From: a candidate division WOR-3 bacterium
Lineage (GTDB): Bacteria; Hydrothermota; UBA3072
NCBI GenBank assembly: GCA_039804165.1
Contig: JBDRZZ010000009.1
Location: forward strand, 4,010 to 68,009
Reading direction: 5' to 3'
DNA length: 64,000 nt
Below, in pieces: positions 56,529-64,000 of the stretch; the first letter of the stretch is position 1, and every line of letters begins with the position of its first letter. The position numbers and the translations under genes were made by a program. The notes beneath the pieces are model-generated. The model was not told the DNA's origin, ran no database searches, and worked only from the letters and a program-made list of their open reading frames with translations.

Positions 56529-57698
56529 TTATCTCATTCTTGTATAAACTCTTGGATCAAGAGCTTCCCTAATAGCCTCGCCGATAAACGCAATAAGCAA
56601 GAGAGTCAAAAACATCGCAACCATTGGAGAAAGAGTAAGCCACCAGGAATTTAAATTCGCCACACCTTGAGATAAAAGTTGTCCCCAACTTGGAGTTGGC
56701 TCTGGCAAACCAAATCCTAAAAAATCCAGAGAAGCAAGCACAGAAATTCCAGAAATTATACTAAAAGGCAAAAAAGAAATTACTGGCGTTAAAGAATTTG
56801 GTAAAATGTGAGAAAAAATTATTTTCCAATCACTCACTCCAATTGCTATAGCAGCCTGAACATAATCCTTCGCCTTTTCCCTTAGGAATTCAGCCCTTAT
56901 ATATCTTGCTGTTGAGATCCAAGCGAAAAGAGAAATAACTATAATCAAAATTGCAAAATTTGGTATCATTATTGAAGAAATAACCATTACAGTGAATAGA
57001 AAGGGAATTGATGCCCATATTTCAATAAAACGCAATCCAAGAAAATCGACTTTTCCTCCAAAGTAGCCCAAGAGAGCTCCAAAAAGAATCCCAATTCCAT
57101 ATTCTGCTAAGGTTAGAAGTAGAGAAAAACTCATATAAATTCTAAAACCATAGACAAGCCTTGCAAGAACATCCCTACCCCTATCATCTGTCCCAAGAAA
57201 ATGTTTTCTATCTGGGGGGGTTGGTGGATTTCTATTGCCAAGTTCTCCCAAAAGGCTCTCATTAGGGCCATAAGGATAAGGAGCAAGAACAACAAAATCT
57301 CCTCTTTTTTCTTCTTCAAATATTCTTTTAAGTTCTCGATGATTGTCAAAGCTTCTTTTTATCTTCTCATATCTTTTATATTTTTCTCTTGAATAAATAA
57401 ACTCTTTTCTGTTTTCCGGAGAAAGAGTATCTTCTTTATTCATCCAAAGTAGATATTCTTCTTTCGCCTCAATCTCTTTTTTAAAAATATCCTTTTTAAA
57501 AGAAACATCACTATAAGGGGTAAAATATATTTTATTATCAAACTTAATAAGAATTGCATTCTCGTTTATCAAAAATTCGGAGAAGAAAGATAAAAAGTAA
57601 AGAATTCCTATAATCAAAAGAGAATAATAACCTCTCTTAAAACTCTTAAATTTTTTTATTTTCTTCACTAAGATGGGTGAAATAAAAGCCTTTTGCAT
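56529..57698 (-). CDS. Peptide ABC transporter permease (YejE/OppC-like)
   Basis: 389 residues from ATG 57698, where AGGAGAG lies just upstream; a longer frame to 57743 would overlap the other permease. The long cytoplasmic/periplasmic N-terminus with FKRGYYSLLIIGILYFLSFFS and the insertion region about 65-150 resemble YejE of the Yej (microcin C/peptide) transporter. The core has GTDDRGRDVLARLVYGFRIYM and the EAA-like loop (about 260-300), with FLREKAKDYVQAAIAIG. It belongs to a five-gene SBP-permease-permease-ATPase-ATPase set. Confidence 0.9.
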   Translation of the reverse strand: MQKAFISPILVKKIKKFKSFKRGYYSLLIIGILYFLSFFSEFLINENAILIKFDNKIYFTPYSDVSFKKDIFKKEIEAKEEYLLWMNKEDTLSPENRKEFIYSREKYKRYEKIKRSFDNHRELKRIFEEEKRGDFVVLAPYPYGPNESLLGELGNRNPPTPPDRKHFLGTDDRGRDVLARLVYGFRIYMSFSLLLTLAEYGIGILFGALLGYFGGKVDFLGLRFIEIWASIPFLFTVMVISSIMIPNFAILIIVISLFAWISTARYIRAEFLREKAKDYVQAAIAIGVSDWKIIFSHILPNSLTPVISFLPFSIISGISVLASLDFLGFGLPEPTPSWGQLLSQGVANLNSWWLTLSPMVAMFLTLLLIAFIGEAIREALDPRVYTRMR

Positions 57699-57709
57699 CT
57701 CTCCTAAAT

Positions 57710-58738
57710 TTAGTCCAGCCTTATCCTTGGATCTATTATACAATAAAGAAAGTCAGAAAAGATATTCCCAATCATATAAAGAACTGAAGAAAAGACCAAA
57801 ATTCCAAGCATCACAGGGTAATCTCTATCTAAGATTGAATTATACCCTAACATCCCAAAACCATGAATATTAAAAACTTTCTCTATTAAGAAAGAACCTG
57901 ATAAAATTATAGAGAATACTCCTCCAAGACCTGTTGCAATTGGAATTAAAGAATTTCTTAAAACATGTTTCAAAATAACAGTTCTTTCAGATAAACCCTT
58001 TGCAAAAGCTGTTCGCACATAATCTTGAGCAAGATTTTCTATTAAAGAATTTTTCATCAAAATTGTAAGAGTTGCAAAAGACCCAAGAGTATAACAAAAA
58101 ACAGGTAAAATCATATGGTGAATGTTATCCCAAATTTTCCCTATTAAAGTTAAATTTTCATAATCTAAAGAATGTATTCCACCTAAAGGGAATATGTTTA
58201 AAAAAGAACCTCCCCCAAATAGAACAAGAAGCACAATCCCTGCGACCCATCCTGGAATTGCATATCCTATAAAAACTATTGCGGAACTTATAAAATCAAA
58301 GAAAGACTTATGCTTAATTGCTTTTAATATCCCAAGCGGAATGCAAACAAGATATGAAAGCAAAAAACCTGTAATCCCAAACCTTAAAGAAATTGGGAAT
58401 CTTTCTCTAATTACATCCCAAACAGGTCTTGAATAGGTATAAGATTCTCCCAGGTCAAAACGAACCACTTTCCAAAGCCATAATAAATATGAAATATAAA
58501 AAGGTTTATCAAATCCATAAATTCTTTTCAGTTTTTCTACCATCTCCTCAGATATAGCTGTCCCTCCACTACCAATAGTGCTACCCCCCTCACTTTGAAA
58601 TTGCATTTGCCTATATTTCAAAATCGCCATTTCAACAGGTCCTCCAGGAGCAAATCTTGTAATTGTAAAGACAATAAAAGTAACTCCTATAAAAGTTGGT
58701 ATCACCATTAAAAGACGCCTAATAAAATAGTTTATCAT
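57710..58738 (-). CDS. Peptide ABC transporter permease (YejB/OppB-like)
   Basis: 342 residues, six helices. It starts YFIRRLLMVIPTFIGVTFIVFTITRFAPGGP, has a YejB-like segment around residues 45-80 (MQFQSEGG...MVEKLKRIYGFDKP), and a C-terminal EAA loop (LAQDYVRTAFAKGLSERTVILKHVLRNSL). The start overlaps the SBP stop by 4 bases. It forms the channel with the YejE-like partner. Confidence 0.93.
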   Translation of the reverse strand: MINYFIRRLLMVIPTFIGVTFIVFTITRFAPGGPVEMAILKYRQMQFQSEGGSTIGSGGTAISEEMVEKLKRIYGFDKPFYISYLLWLWKVVRFDLGESYTYSRPVWDVIRERFPISLRFGITGFLLSYLVCIPLGILKAIKHKSFFDFISSAIVFIGYAIPGWVAGIVLLVLFGGGSFLNIFPLGGIHSLDYENLTLIGKIWDNIHHMILPVFCYTLGSFATLTILMKNSLIENLAQDYVRTAFAKGLSERTVILKHVLRNSLIPIATGLGGVFSIILSGSFLIEKVFNIHGFGMLGYNSILDRDYPVMLGILVFSSVLYMIGNIFSDFLYCIIDPRIRLD

Positions 58739-60678
58739 TTCTTATATTCCTCCTTAAACTCCTCCCAACTTTTAAGTTTTACCTTACTTCGAAGCATAAT
58801 TTCTTTATCTTTTGCTCTCTCTAATTCTTGAGAAAGTTCCTCATCTATCCACCAAAATGCAATTATTGGCCAATATGGTTTATAATTTATAAGTCCATTA
58901 TAATCAGTTTGAGAAACTCCAAACTCAGGCATTCCAAATTTATTCCAGTATAATAACTTCATATTATCCTCATACCAAAGAAGGGCTGTCATATATTTAT
59001 TTACTAAAATAGAATCAAGCTCTTTTAACAAATTTATCCTTTTTTCTAAATTATATTCCTTATAATATAAATCAAGTAATTTATCAACATTTTTATCTTT
59101 AATCCCCCAAATATTAAATGAGCCTTTTTTATCGGCAAATTTTGAGTGATAGCAAAGCTCAGGGTTCGGGAAAATTTCAATTGTAAATCGCAAACCTATC
59201 ATTTTAAAATTAAATTCCTCAAGATCCTTCATATTCTTAGCCCAAGTCACTCTCTTCAGGTTCAGCTTGATTCCAACTTTTTTGAGTTCTTCTTGAAGAA
59301 GTGTTTCCACCCTTGTATCATCTACCCTATAGACATTAAGCGTAATCTCAAAAACCTTACCATCTTTCATTATATAACCATCTTTATTTAAATTTTTTTG
59401 AGAAAAGCCAACTTCTTCTAAAAGTCTTATTGCTTCTTCCTTGTTGTATTCAATTTCTGGATTTTTTTCATTTTCATAAGGGAGCCCAGCAAAATAAGAA
59501 TTCATAATTTTAAATTCGTTATAATAAAATTTCTCAAGAATTAAACTCCTATTTATAAGAAGAATTATCGCCTTTCTTACCCTCTCATCATTAAAAGGTT
59601 CTTCTCTCAAGTTAAAATAAAAACCATTCACATAAGGCATATTAATATAAAATCTTTGTTTTATAATGTGATTGTTTCTTATTTCTTTATTTTTTGAAGG
59701 AATATATTCTTCTGCCCAATCCTTAAGAAGCGGTCTTTCTATTTGCAAAATGTCTATCTCTCCTTTTTTAAATTTTTCCCCTATTATTGTCTCCTCAGGA
59801 TAAAAAATAAAGCGAATATAATCAAAATTAAAAAGGTTTTTGTTCATCTTATAAAAATAACCCCACCAAGAAGGATTTCTCTTTAAAATTATGCATTCAT
59901 TTGGAATTGCCCTTTCAAAAAGATAGGGTCCTGAACCTAATATCATCTCATTATTATATTTCTTCATATAAAGAGAAGGAGTCATTCTCCCTATTATATG
60001 TTCTGGGAGAATAAAGAATTCTTCTGTGCTTATATTAAAAAAAGCTCTCCAGGAAGGTTCTTTTGACTCAATCATTAGAACATCCTTAGAAAGAGCAACA
60101 GGTCTTTTAAATTTCAAAAACATTTCCTGCCACATAGGTTCCTTCAAATCATCACTTGTAACAAGATCCCAGGTGGCAACTGCATCAAAAGCTGTTACAG
60201 GCTTACCATCAGCCCACTTTGCTTTTGGATTTATATGATAAAAATAAATTTTTTTATCTTCGCTTATAAACCACTTATCTGCAAGAGAAGGTATATATTC
60301 AAAAGTAATAAGATCTACTTTAAGAAGGGTCTCATATAAAAGAGATCGGAGAATTGCATTTAGAAGATAAGAAGCACTCTGTCCATATATTCTTAAAGTT
60401 GCAGGATAACCAAAACACCCAAAAGTAATATAACCACCCTTTCTCGCCCTATCATCCCATAAAATAGAAGGATTATCATTTGTAACCCATTTAATTGAAT
60501 TAATGAGGCTATCAATTTCTCTTTTTGTTAAATCTTTTGGGCCATATTTTTTAAATAGTTCTTCTTCTGAGACCAAAAGCTCTTTTTCTTCTAATTTTTC
60601 TTCTTTTTTACAGGAAACAGAAAACAGTAAAACCAAAGAGAACAAAATTTTTATTATTGAAAAATCTCTAAACCTCAT
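58735..60678 (-). CDS. Extracellular solute-binding lipoprotein family 5 (peptide transporter)
   Basis: 647 residues with a lipoprotein signal (LLFSVSCKKEEK, Cys about 22). The SBP_5 core is present: LADKWFISEDKKIYFYHINPKAKWADGKPVTAFDAV, GSGPYLFERAIPNECIILKRNPSW, NGFYFNLREEPFNDERVRKAIILLINR. It is longer than many and fits the YejA-like subgroup. It delivers peptides to the YejB/E-type permeases that follow. A hypothetical membrane protein 27 bases upstream probably shares the transcript. Confidence 0.92.
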   Translation of the reverse strand: MRFRDFSIIKILFSLVLLFSVSCKKEEKLEEKELLVSEEELFKKYGPKDLTKREIDSLINSIKWVTNDNPSILWDDRARKGGYITFGCFGYPATLRIYGQSASYLLNAILRSLLYETLLKVDLITFEYIPSLADKWFISEDKKIYFYHINPKAKWADGKPVTAFDAVATWDLVTSDDLKEPMWQEMFLKFKRPVALSKDVLMIESKEPSWRAFFNISTEEFFILPEHIIGRMTPSLYMKKYNNEMILGSGPYLFERAIPNECIILKRNPSWWGYFYKMNKNLFNFDYIRFIFYPEETIIGEKFKKGEIDILQIERPLLKDWAEEYIPSKNKEIRNNHIIKQRFYINMPYVNGFYFNLREEPFNDERVRKAIILLINRSLILEKFYYNEFKIMNSYFAGLPYENEKNPEIEYNKEEAIRLLEEVGFSQKNLNKDGYIMKDGKVFEITLNVYRVDDTRVETLLQEELKKVGIKLNLKRVTWAKNMKDLEEFNFKMIGLRFTIEIFPNPELCYHSKFADKKGSFNIWGIKDKNVDKLLDLYYKEYNLEKRINLLKELDSILVNKYMTALLWYEDNMKLLYWNKFGMPEFGVSQTDYNGLINYKPYWPIIAFWWIDEELSQELERAKDKEIMLRSKVKLKSWEEFKEEYKK

Positions 60679-60705
60679 AAGAGTTGAGCCATTAAAGAAT
60701 AGTTC

Positions 60706-61338
60706 TTAATCCTCTTTAATTACAAAACTATCATTAGTAATATAAACTGTAAACCTTTTATTTTCTTTTGCATCCTTAAAAGAAGAATTTCCATAAACTG
60801 CGTCTATCCCCGGAATCTTTTCTCCATAGCGCATTAACCATCTCCAAAATAAAGTCTCTTCTCCCAATTCATATACAGTTCTTTCTTTACTTTTTTCATC
60901 CTCAATTGAAATATAACGCCCAGAAAGCCTCGTAATCTTATACAAAGGCTTCATCCCAAGAGACACCAAGAAATTCTCCCATTTAATTATTTGTCCATCA
61001 ATCACAAACTGTTGCCCTTTAAGGTGATAAAATTTAGTTTCTTTTTTAGAATCCTTAGGAACAATTTTGACCGCAAACCAATCTTTCTCCTTAATAGGAC
61101 ATTCAATATAGAAAATAGGTTCATTATAAGCAAAATTTTCATAACCTTTTAAGCTAACATATAGAAGCAAAAAACAAATAGAGATAAGAGCAAAAATAAT
61201 AACAAAAAGAAAATGAATCACTAGTCCAAGAATATTTTTTCTCTTTGCTTTTATTCTTTTAAAGAAAAGAATAAAAAGTAAAAAAGAAATAACTCCTGCG
61301 CCAATTCCACATAGAGGAATAAAACTAAATAGTTTCAT
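60706..61338 (-). CDS. Membrane protein of unknown function upstream of the peptide transporter
   Basis: 210 residues. Two hydrophobic helices (about 10-27 and 36-63) are followed by an extracytoplasmic beta-rich domain (YIECPIKEKDWFAVKIVPKD, YHLKGQQFVIDGQIIKWENF, ETLFWRWLMRYGEKIPGIDAVYGNSS). The latter segments resemble proteins annotated only as cytoplasmic-membrane 'multidrug transporter'-like or DUF in this phylum; I cannot name the family. It leads the five transporter genes. The promoter (61346-61373) predicts a leaderless message. Confidence 0.6.
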   Translation of the reverse strand: MKLFSFIPLCGIGAGVISFLLFILFFKRIKAKRKNILGLVIHFLFVIIFALISICFLLLYVSLKGYENFAYNEPIFYIECPIKEKDWFAVKIVPKDSKKETKFYHLKGQQFVIDGQIIKWENFLVSLGMKPLYKITRLSGRYISIEDEKSKERTVYELGEETLFWRWLMRYGEKIPGIDAVYGNSSFKDAKENKRFTVYITNDSFVIKED

Positions 61339-61345
61339 AAAATAA

Positions 61346-61373
61346 ATATTAATAGACTATAAAGAAAAATCAA
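61346..61373 (-). promoter_or_regulatory. Promoter of the peptide-transporter operon (leaderless)
   Basis: Minus strand: -35 TTGATT (61368-61373), 16-bp spacer, -10 TAATAT (61346-61351), then 7 bases to ATG 61338. Confidence 0.5.
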
Positions 61374-61447
61374 GATAGAATTTTTAAATTTGTTTTAGAA
61401 AACTAAGCTCTTTTACCTTGAAGTCTATTATTTCCTAAAAACTGGTA

Positions 61448-61475
61448 TTGACATTATTAAACTTCTATATATAAT
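61448..61475 (+). promoter_or_regulatory. Consensus promoter of tRNA-Phe
   Basis: -35 TTGACA (61448-61453), 16-bp spacer, -10 TATAAT (61470-61475), 10 bases before the tRNA 5' end. Both hexamers are perfect consensus. Confidence 0.8.
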
Positions 61476-61485
61476 TATTGTTAAA

Positions 61486-61558
61486 GGTGAGATAGCTCAG
61501 TTGGTAGAGCACAGGACTGAAAATCCTGGTGTCGGTGGTTCGATTCCACCTCTCACCA
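61486..61558 (+). tRNA. tRNA-Phe (GAA anticodon)
   Basis: 73 bases without an encoded CCA. Acceptor stem GGTGAGA pairs with TCTCACC (61551-61557), discriminator A 61558. The D-arm (AGCTCAGTTGGTAGAGC), anticodon arm with loop CTGAAAA (anticodon GAA), and T-arm with GGTTCGATTCC are all complete. It is followed 12 bases later by a small lipoprotein gene on the same strand. Confidence 0.97.
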
Positions 61559-61570
61559 AAATTTCAAAAA

Positions 61571-61885
61571 ATGAAAAACTTTTTGATATTTCTTTTTTCA
61601 ATATTTATTGTAGTAGAAAGTGGGTGTAAGAAAGCAAAAGAGCCACTCCAAGAGACAAAAACAATAATAAAAGAGTATGCAAGGGGTATAGTTAAGCTTC
61701 CAGATAAGACAAAAACAATTACCGAACTAACTACTATTCGCCAAGCTCTGGAAATTTACAAAGCGGAAAAAGGGGAATATCCTCAAACACTTTCTGAGTT
61801 ACAAATAAATGTGGAAAACCTTAGTGCTTACGAATATGATCCTGAAAAGGGTAAAGTAAAAAGTAAATATTATCCAAATCTTTAA
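61571..61885 (+). CDS. Small predicted lipoprotein with pseudopilin-like segment
   Basis: 104 residues from ATG 61571; an upstream reading frame start lies inside the tRNA and is not used. The signal FLFSIFIVVESGC predicts lipidation at cysteine 19. The mature part contains TTIRQALEIYKAEKGEYPQTLSELQ, similar to the conserved segment of type II pseudopilins, without a pilin N-terminus. It lies 12 bases after tRNA-Phe, with no promoter or Shine-Dalgarno between, so it is likely co-transcribed. Function unknown. Confidence 0.6.
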   Translation: MKNFLIFLFSIFIVVESGCKKAKEPLQETKTIIKEYARGIVKLPDKTKTITELTTIRQALEIYKAEKGEYPQTLSELQINVENLSAYEYDPEKGKVKSKYYPNL

Positions 61886-61888
61886 ATT

Positions 61889-62506
61889 CTAATTTTTTAA
61901 ACTTCTTACAACCCCTACTAATTTCCCGATGATTGCAATCTCAGATTGGTGATAAATTTGAATATCGTATTCAGGATTAGATGGAATCAAAATGACCGTG
62001 CCCCCTATCTTTTCTACCTTCTTAAAAGTAATTTCTCCTTTCTCATCGTGACTATGGAAGATTGCTACCGCATATATATTTTTTATATGAATTTCTTTAA
62101 TAGATGTATCTACAACAGCCCAATCTCCTTTTAAAATGCCCAAATTCTTCATACTATCGCTTTCTACTCTAAAAAGCGCAAAATCAGGACCTACGGGTAA
62201 AATCTCTTTCATATTAATATTTTTAACAACATTCTCGGGAGCAAGAATAGCTGTTTCCGGGAAAATCCCTTCCACATAAGGATAAGCTAATTCATCGGGT
62301 TTTTCCTCAAACAATTGATTAGGGGAAATCCCAAAAAGTTCACAAACCTTAAAAACTCTGGTTGTAGGAACACTATACTTACCCTTTTCCCAGGCTTGAA
62401 TTGTAGTCCAATGGACCCCAAGCATTTGCCCCAACTCTTTAAGAGTCCATCCTTTATTTTTTCTAAACCTTCTTAACCTATTTCCTATTCTCTCTTTTGG
62501 TTCCAT
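61889..62506 (-). CDS. XRE-type transcriptional regulator with S24 peptidase-like domain
   Basis: 205 residues. An N-terminal helix-turn-helix (about 8-62, TLKELGQMLGVHWTTIQAWEKGKYSVP) is joined to an S24 LexA/CI-like domain with the nucleophile S118 (VESDSM) and the Lys near 162-163 (ITFKKV). No Ala-Gly cleavage dipeptide occurs in the linker, so RecA-dependent self-cleavage is doubtful. It resembles phage-type or stress repressors. AAGGAAGG precedes the ATG, and a TTGCGA/TATAAT promoter lies at 62533-62560. It converges with the small lipoprotein gene. Confidence 0.87.
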   Translation of the reverse strand: MEPKERIGNRLRRFRKNKGWTLKELGQMLGVHWTTIQAWEKGKYSVPTTRVFKVCELFGISPNQLFEEKPDELAYPYVEGIFPETAILAPENVVKNINMKEILPVGPDFALFRVESDSMKNLGILKGDWAVVDTSIKEIHIKNIYAVAIFHSHDEKGEITFKKVEKIGGTVILIPSNPEYDIQIYHQSEIAIIGKLVGVVRSLKN

Positions 62507-62532
62507 TTTTACCTTCCTTATATTTTATAAAA

Positions 62533-62560
62533 ATTATAATAAAAAATTAAAAATTCGCAA
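62533..62560 (-). promoter_or_regulatory. Promoter of the S24-domain regulator
   Basis: Minus strand: -35 TTGCGA (62555-62560), 16-bp spacer, -10 TATAAT (62533-62538). Confidence 0.6.
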
Positions 62561-62650
62561 CCTTTTGAACTTTATTTTCCAAAATCTCTCTTTTACGACT
62601 TTTGCCGTTTTATAATTTTTCTCTAGTAGGATCTTATTAAAGGTGAAAAT

Positions 62651-62746
62651 TTATCTATGTTTTTTCTTGTGTCTATTGGCCCTTCTTCTTTTTTTTCTCT
62701 TATGTGTTTTTATTTTTTTTAACTTTCTTTTTCTACCGCATGGCAT
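62651..62746 (-). CDS. 31-residue AURKAIP1/COX24-domain (bS22/mS38-like) small ribosomal protein
   Basis: A 31-codon gene, ATG 62746 to TAA 62651. The product starts MPCGRKRKLKKIKTHKRKKR and continues with an Arg/Lys/His-rich tail ending HKKKHR. This is the signature of the AURKAIP1/COX24-domain proteins found in Bacteroidetes and relatives (consensus MPxGKKRKRHK...THKRKKR...NRHKKK), related to mitochondrial mS38 and mycobacterial bS22 on the small ribosomal subunit. AGAGGG sits 5 bases upstream and a TTGACA promoter lies before it. It is far below usual gene-length cut-offs. Confidence 0.85.
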   Translation of the reverse strand: MPCGRKRKLKKIKTHKRKKRRRANRHKKKHR

Positions 62747-62782
62747 AATTTCCCTCTATTTTCCTCCTTCTTAACTTAAAGA

Positions 62783-62811
62783 AAGATAAAATAAAAATGC
62801 TTTCCTGTCAA
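62783..62811 (-). promoter_or_regulatory. Promoter of the bS22-like gene
   Basis: Minus strand: -35 TTGACA (62806-62811), 17-bp spacer, -10 TATCTT (62783-62788). AAGGAGG and AGAGGG follow before ATG 62746. The -35 is 29 bases from the shared sequence of insertion element copy B. Confidence 0.6.
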
Positions 62812-62831
62812 GGTTTTTATTTAAATGTAAT

Positions 62832-63530
62832 GTTAAATACAAAGCAGATGGGATACTTTGAAGAAGTTTCGCACAAAAAGATTTATAGAATTACTACGAG
62901 GTTATAAAAAATATGCAACTCTTTGATATTTAAAAATCCGATTTGATCTCGTAAAATATACCAAAAAAGAGTCTATAAACCGAAGCCATATAGAGGTAGT
63001 ATCAGAGAATGAAAAGAAACGGGCAAAATATCCATAAAAGTATTAATGAGCGATTCCAGAGTTCCTGTATCCCATAAAAACCAATATAAGGATTTTAGAA
63101 AAAGGAGATGAGCCAAAAGAATTGAAGAGTAAAAAATGATGGATCTTATAAAACAAAAATCGGTATGTTTTACTCAAACAAAATACCGATCTAAATGACA
63201 TTCCGTTTTATTAAAGCTTTATGATTGCCGAATTAGAGTATAGGGCCAGATATGTATCAACTGACACATATTTTACCGCCTATTCTGAGAAGATTAGTAT
63301 TGCTCATTTCTTCATATCTGTCATACTTTTATGTGAGTTATAAGAGAATATTAAGGAGGATACCTATTAAAGACAAAAACTAAGCTTGTTCACTGATTAT
63401 TCTAAATCTTGACAAAACTTTTAGGAAAGAAGAAGGTTTTATCCCTAGATAGGTAAGCGGACCTTGTGAATTAACTCAAAGTGTAAACCTCGACACACTG
63501 TGGCAAATTTAAAACTAAGTTGAGCGATTT
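62832..63530 (+). mobile_element. Decayed insertion element, copy B (IS481-like transposase remnant)
   Basis: Homologous and colinear with copy A (35382-36395) but shorter, lacking roughly 300 bases of it. Shared blocks include AAAGCAGATG, ACGAGGTTATAAAAA, the TTTTACTCA region near 63170 and TTTTATGTGAGTT near 63330. Frames are broken; GQNIHKSINERF near 63030 corresponds to GKISTKTLTRDFG of copy A. No intact transposase or clear terminal repeats remain. Confidence 0.6.
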
Positions 63531-63888
63531 TTAAGTTTCAAAACCAAGAAAATATCCTTTTAATCTAGTGATGGGAAGGATTATAGCAATTAAATAAGAA
63601 GTTTTCTTTACAGAATTATATCATAGATGCTGTTTTTCGTGGAGGAGAGGTAAACATAGCCCCTTCTTTGCCCGATAGAGGATATTTTATACAAATTTAG
63701 AAAAGTTGATGAAAAACTCCAAGAGAGCTTTAAAAAAACGGGAAAGGAATAATATTTTGAAGTAAAGACCATATCTTATCAAAAGTATAAAGTGTGGAAA
63801 TATGTAAAAAAGATGGAAGAGGAAGGTTGGAAATTAGTCTGGACCAGAGAATGAGAAACATTATCTATAAATGTATTGGGGGAATAAA
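63531..63888. other. Gene-free stretch with a broken short reading frame
   Basis: No intact gene is seen. A plus-strand frame from about 63680 reads DILYKFRKVDEKLQESFKKT, meets one TAA at about 63750, and continues EVKTISYQKYKVWKYVKKME up to TGA at 63854. The amphipathic, Lys-rich composition is protein-like, so this may be a small gene inactivated by a nonsense mutation. Confidence 0.3.
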
Positions 63889-64000
63889 ATGGAAGTTTTG
63901 ATTGAAATTGTCTTTGGAAATGCAATCGCAGAATATGGGGTGCTTAAATCAGAGAAAAATAAAGTTATAATTTTAGGACCAAGGTTAATTCAAATTATGG
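63889..64000 (+). CDS. Start of an unidentified gene running off the window
   Basis: ATG 63889 with GGGGG 5 bases upstream opens a frame of 37 codons still open at the window end (MEVLIEIVFGNAIAEYGVLK, then a second strand-like segment with VIILGPRLIQIM). The piece is too short to identify; beta-strand-like residues are visible. Not assignable. Confidence 0.4.
   Translation, partial: MEVLIEIVFGNAIAEYGVLKSEKNKVIILGPRLIQIM

Overview
The window is AT-rich bacterial DNA, densely packed, with short or overlapping gene junctions and many operons of three to six genes. The best fit is a Gram-negative, possibly thermophilic, member of the FCB superphylum or a neighbouring candidate phylum of the WOR-3/Stahlbacteria or Hydrothermae kind. 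Reasons: a TonB-dependent receptor with an N-terminal carboxypeptidase-regulatory-like domain, a PorV/PorQ-like outer-membrane protein, secreted proteins with type IX-like C-terminal sorting domains (a GH10 xylanase and an 812-residue protein), an AmmeMemoRadiSam-type radical SAM enzyme, and a 31-residue AURKAIP1/COX24-type ribosomal protein. The lineage call is inference from family content only.

Layout. 1-2787: end of an MMPL/RND exporter, a LolA-like protein and a DUF1302-like barrel (+). 2803-8319: HhH-GPD Fe-S glycosylase, AmrS-like radical SAM enzyme, GH10 xylanase, CutA and a beta-helix protein. 8759-15143: D-2-hydroxyacid dehydrogenase, DUF5362, Mut7-C, SpoIID-like lipoprotein and an SbcD/SbcC (YhaO/YhaN-like) pair. 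15208-17585: aldose 1-epimerase lipoprotein, HU, ThiL. 17587-21737 (-): barrel/TPR protein, PurM, YbbR, TsaD. 21920-25159 (+): recF-dciA-gyrB. 25156-35310 (-): LysE exporter, PorV-like protein, secreted protein, TonB receptor, NikR, and an SBP_5 lipoprotein ending in a TonB C-terminal domain. 35382-36395: decayed insertion element. 36497-42321: Asd, then an FMN riboswitch with terminator and ribD-ribE-ribBA-ribH-nusB-phosphoesterase. 42394-45399: pseudopilin-like, DUF58 and BatA-like proteins. 45417-53127 (-): PlsY, Der, DUF512, response regulator, histidine kinase, flavin reductase, TatD, TatA, anchored protein, M48 protease. 53216-61338: GH63-like glycosidase (+) and a Yej/Opp-like peptide ABC transporter (-). 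61448-64000: tRNA-Phe(GAA), small lipoprotein, XRE-S24 regulator, bS22-like gene, a second decayed copy of the same insertion element, and the start of a gene running off the end.

The most unusual locus is the NikR region. A periplasmic oligopeptide/nickel-type binding lipoprotein is fused through a Pro/Glu-rich linker to a TonB energy-transducer C-terminal domain, followed by nikR, then a TonB-dependent receptor, a type IX-like cargo protein and a PorV-like protein. The receptor operon has its own near-consensus promoter and a leader carrying a perfect 12-bp direct repeat. I infer a metal- or peptide-responsive outer-membrane uptake module.

Expression signals are readable. Most promoter candidates are TTGAC(A/T) with a 16-bp spacer and a TATTTT/TAAAAT/TATAAT -10. 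Six genes (4620-, 8319-, 8759+, 21920+, 53216+, 61338-) have the -10 only 7-8 bases before ATG and no Shine-Dalgarno, so they look leaderless. Two genes (Mut7-C, ThiL) appear to lack ATG/GTG/TTG starts, with ATT and ATA the best candidates.
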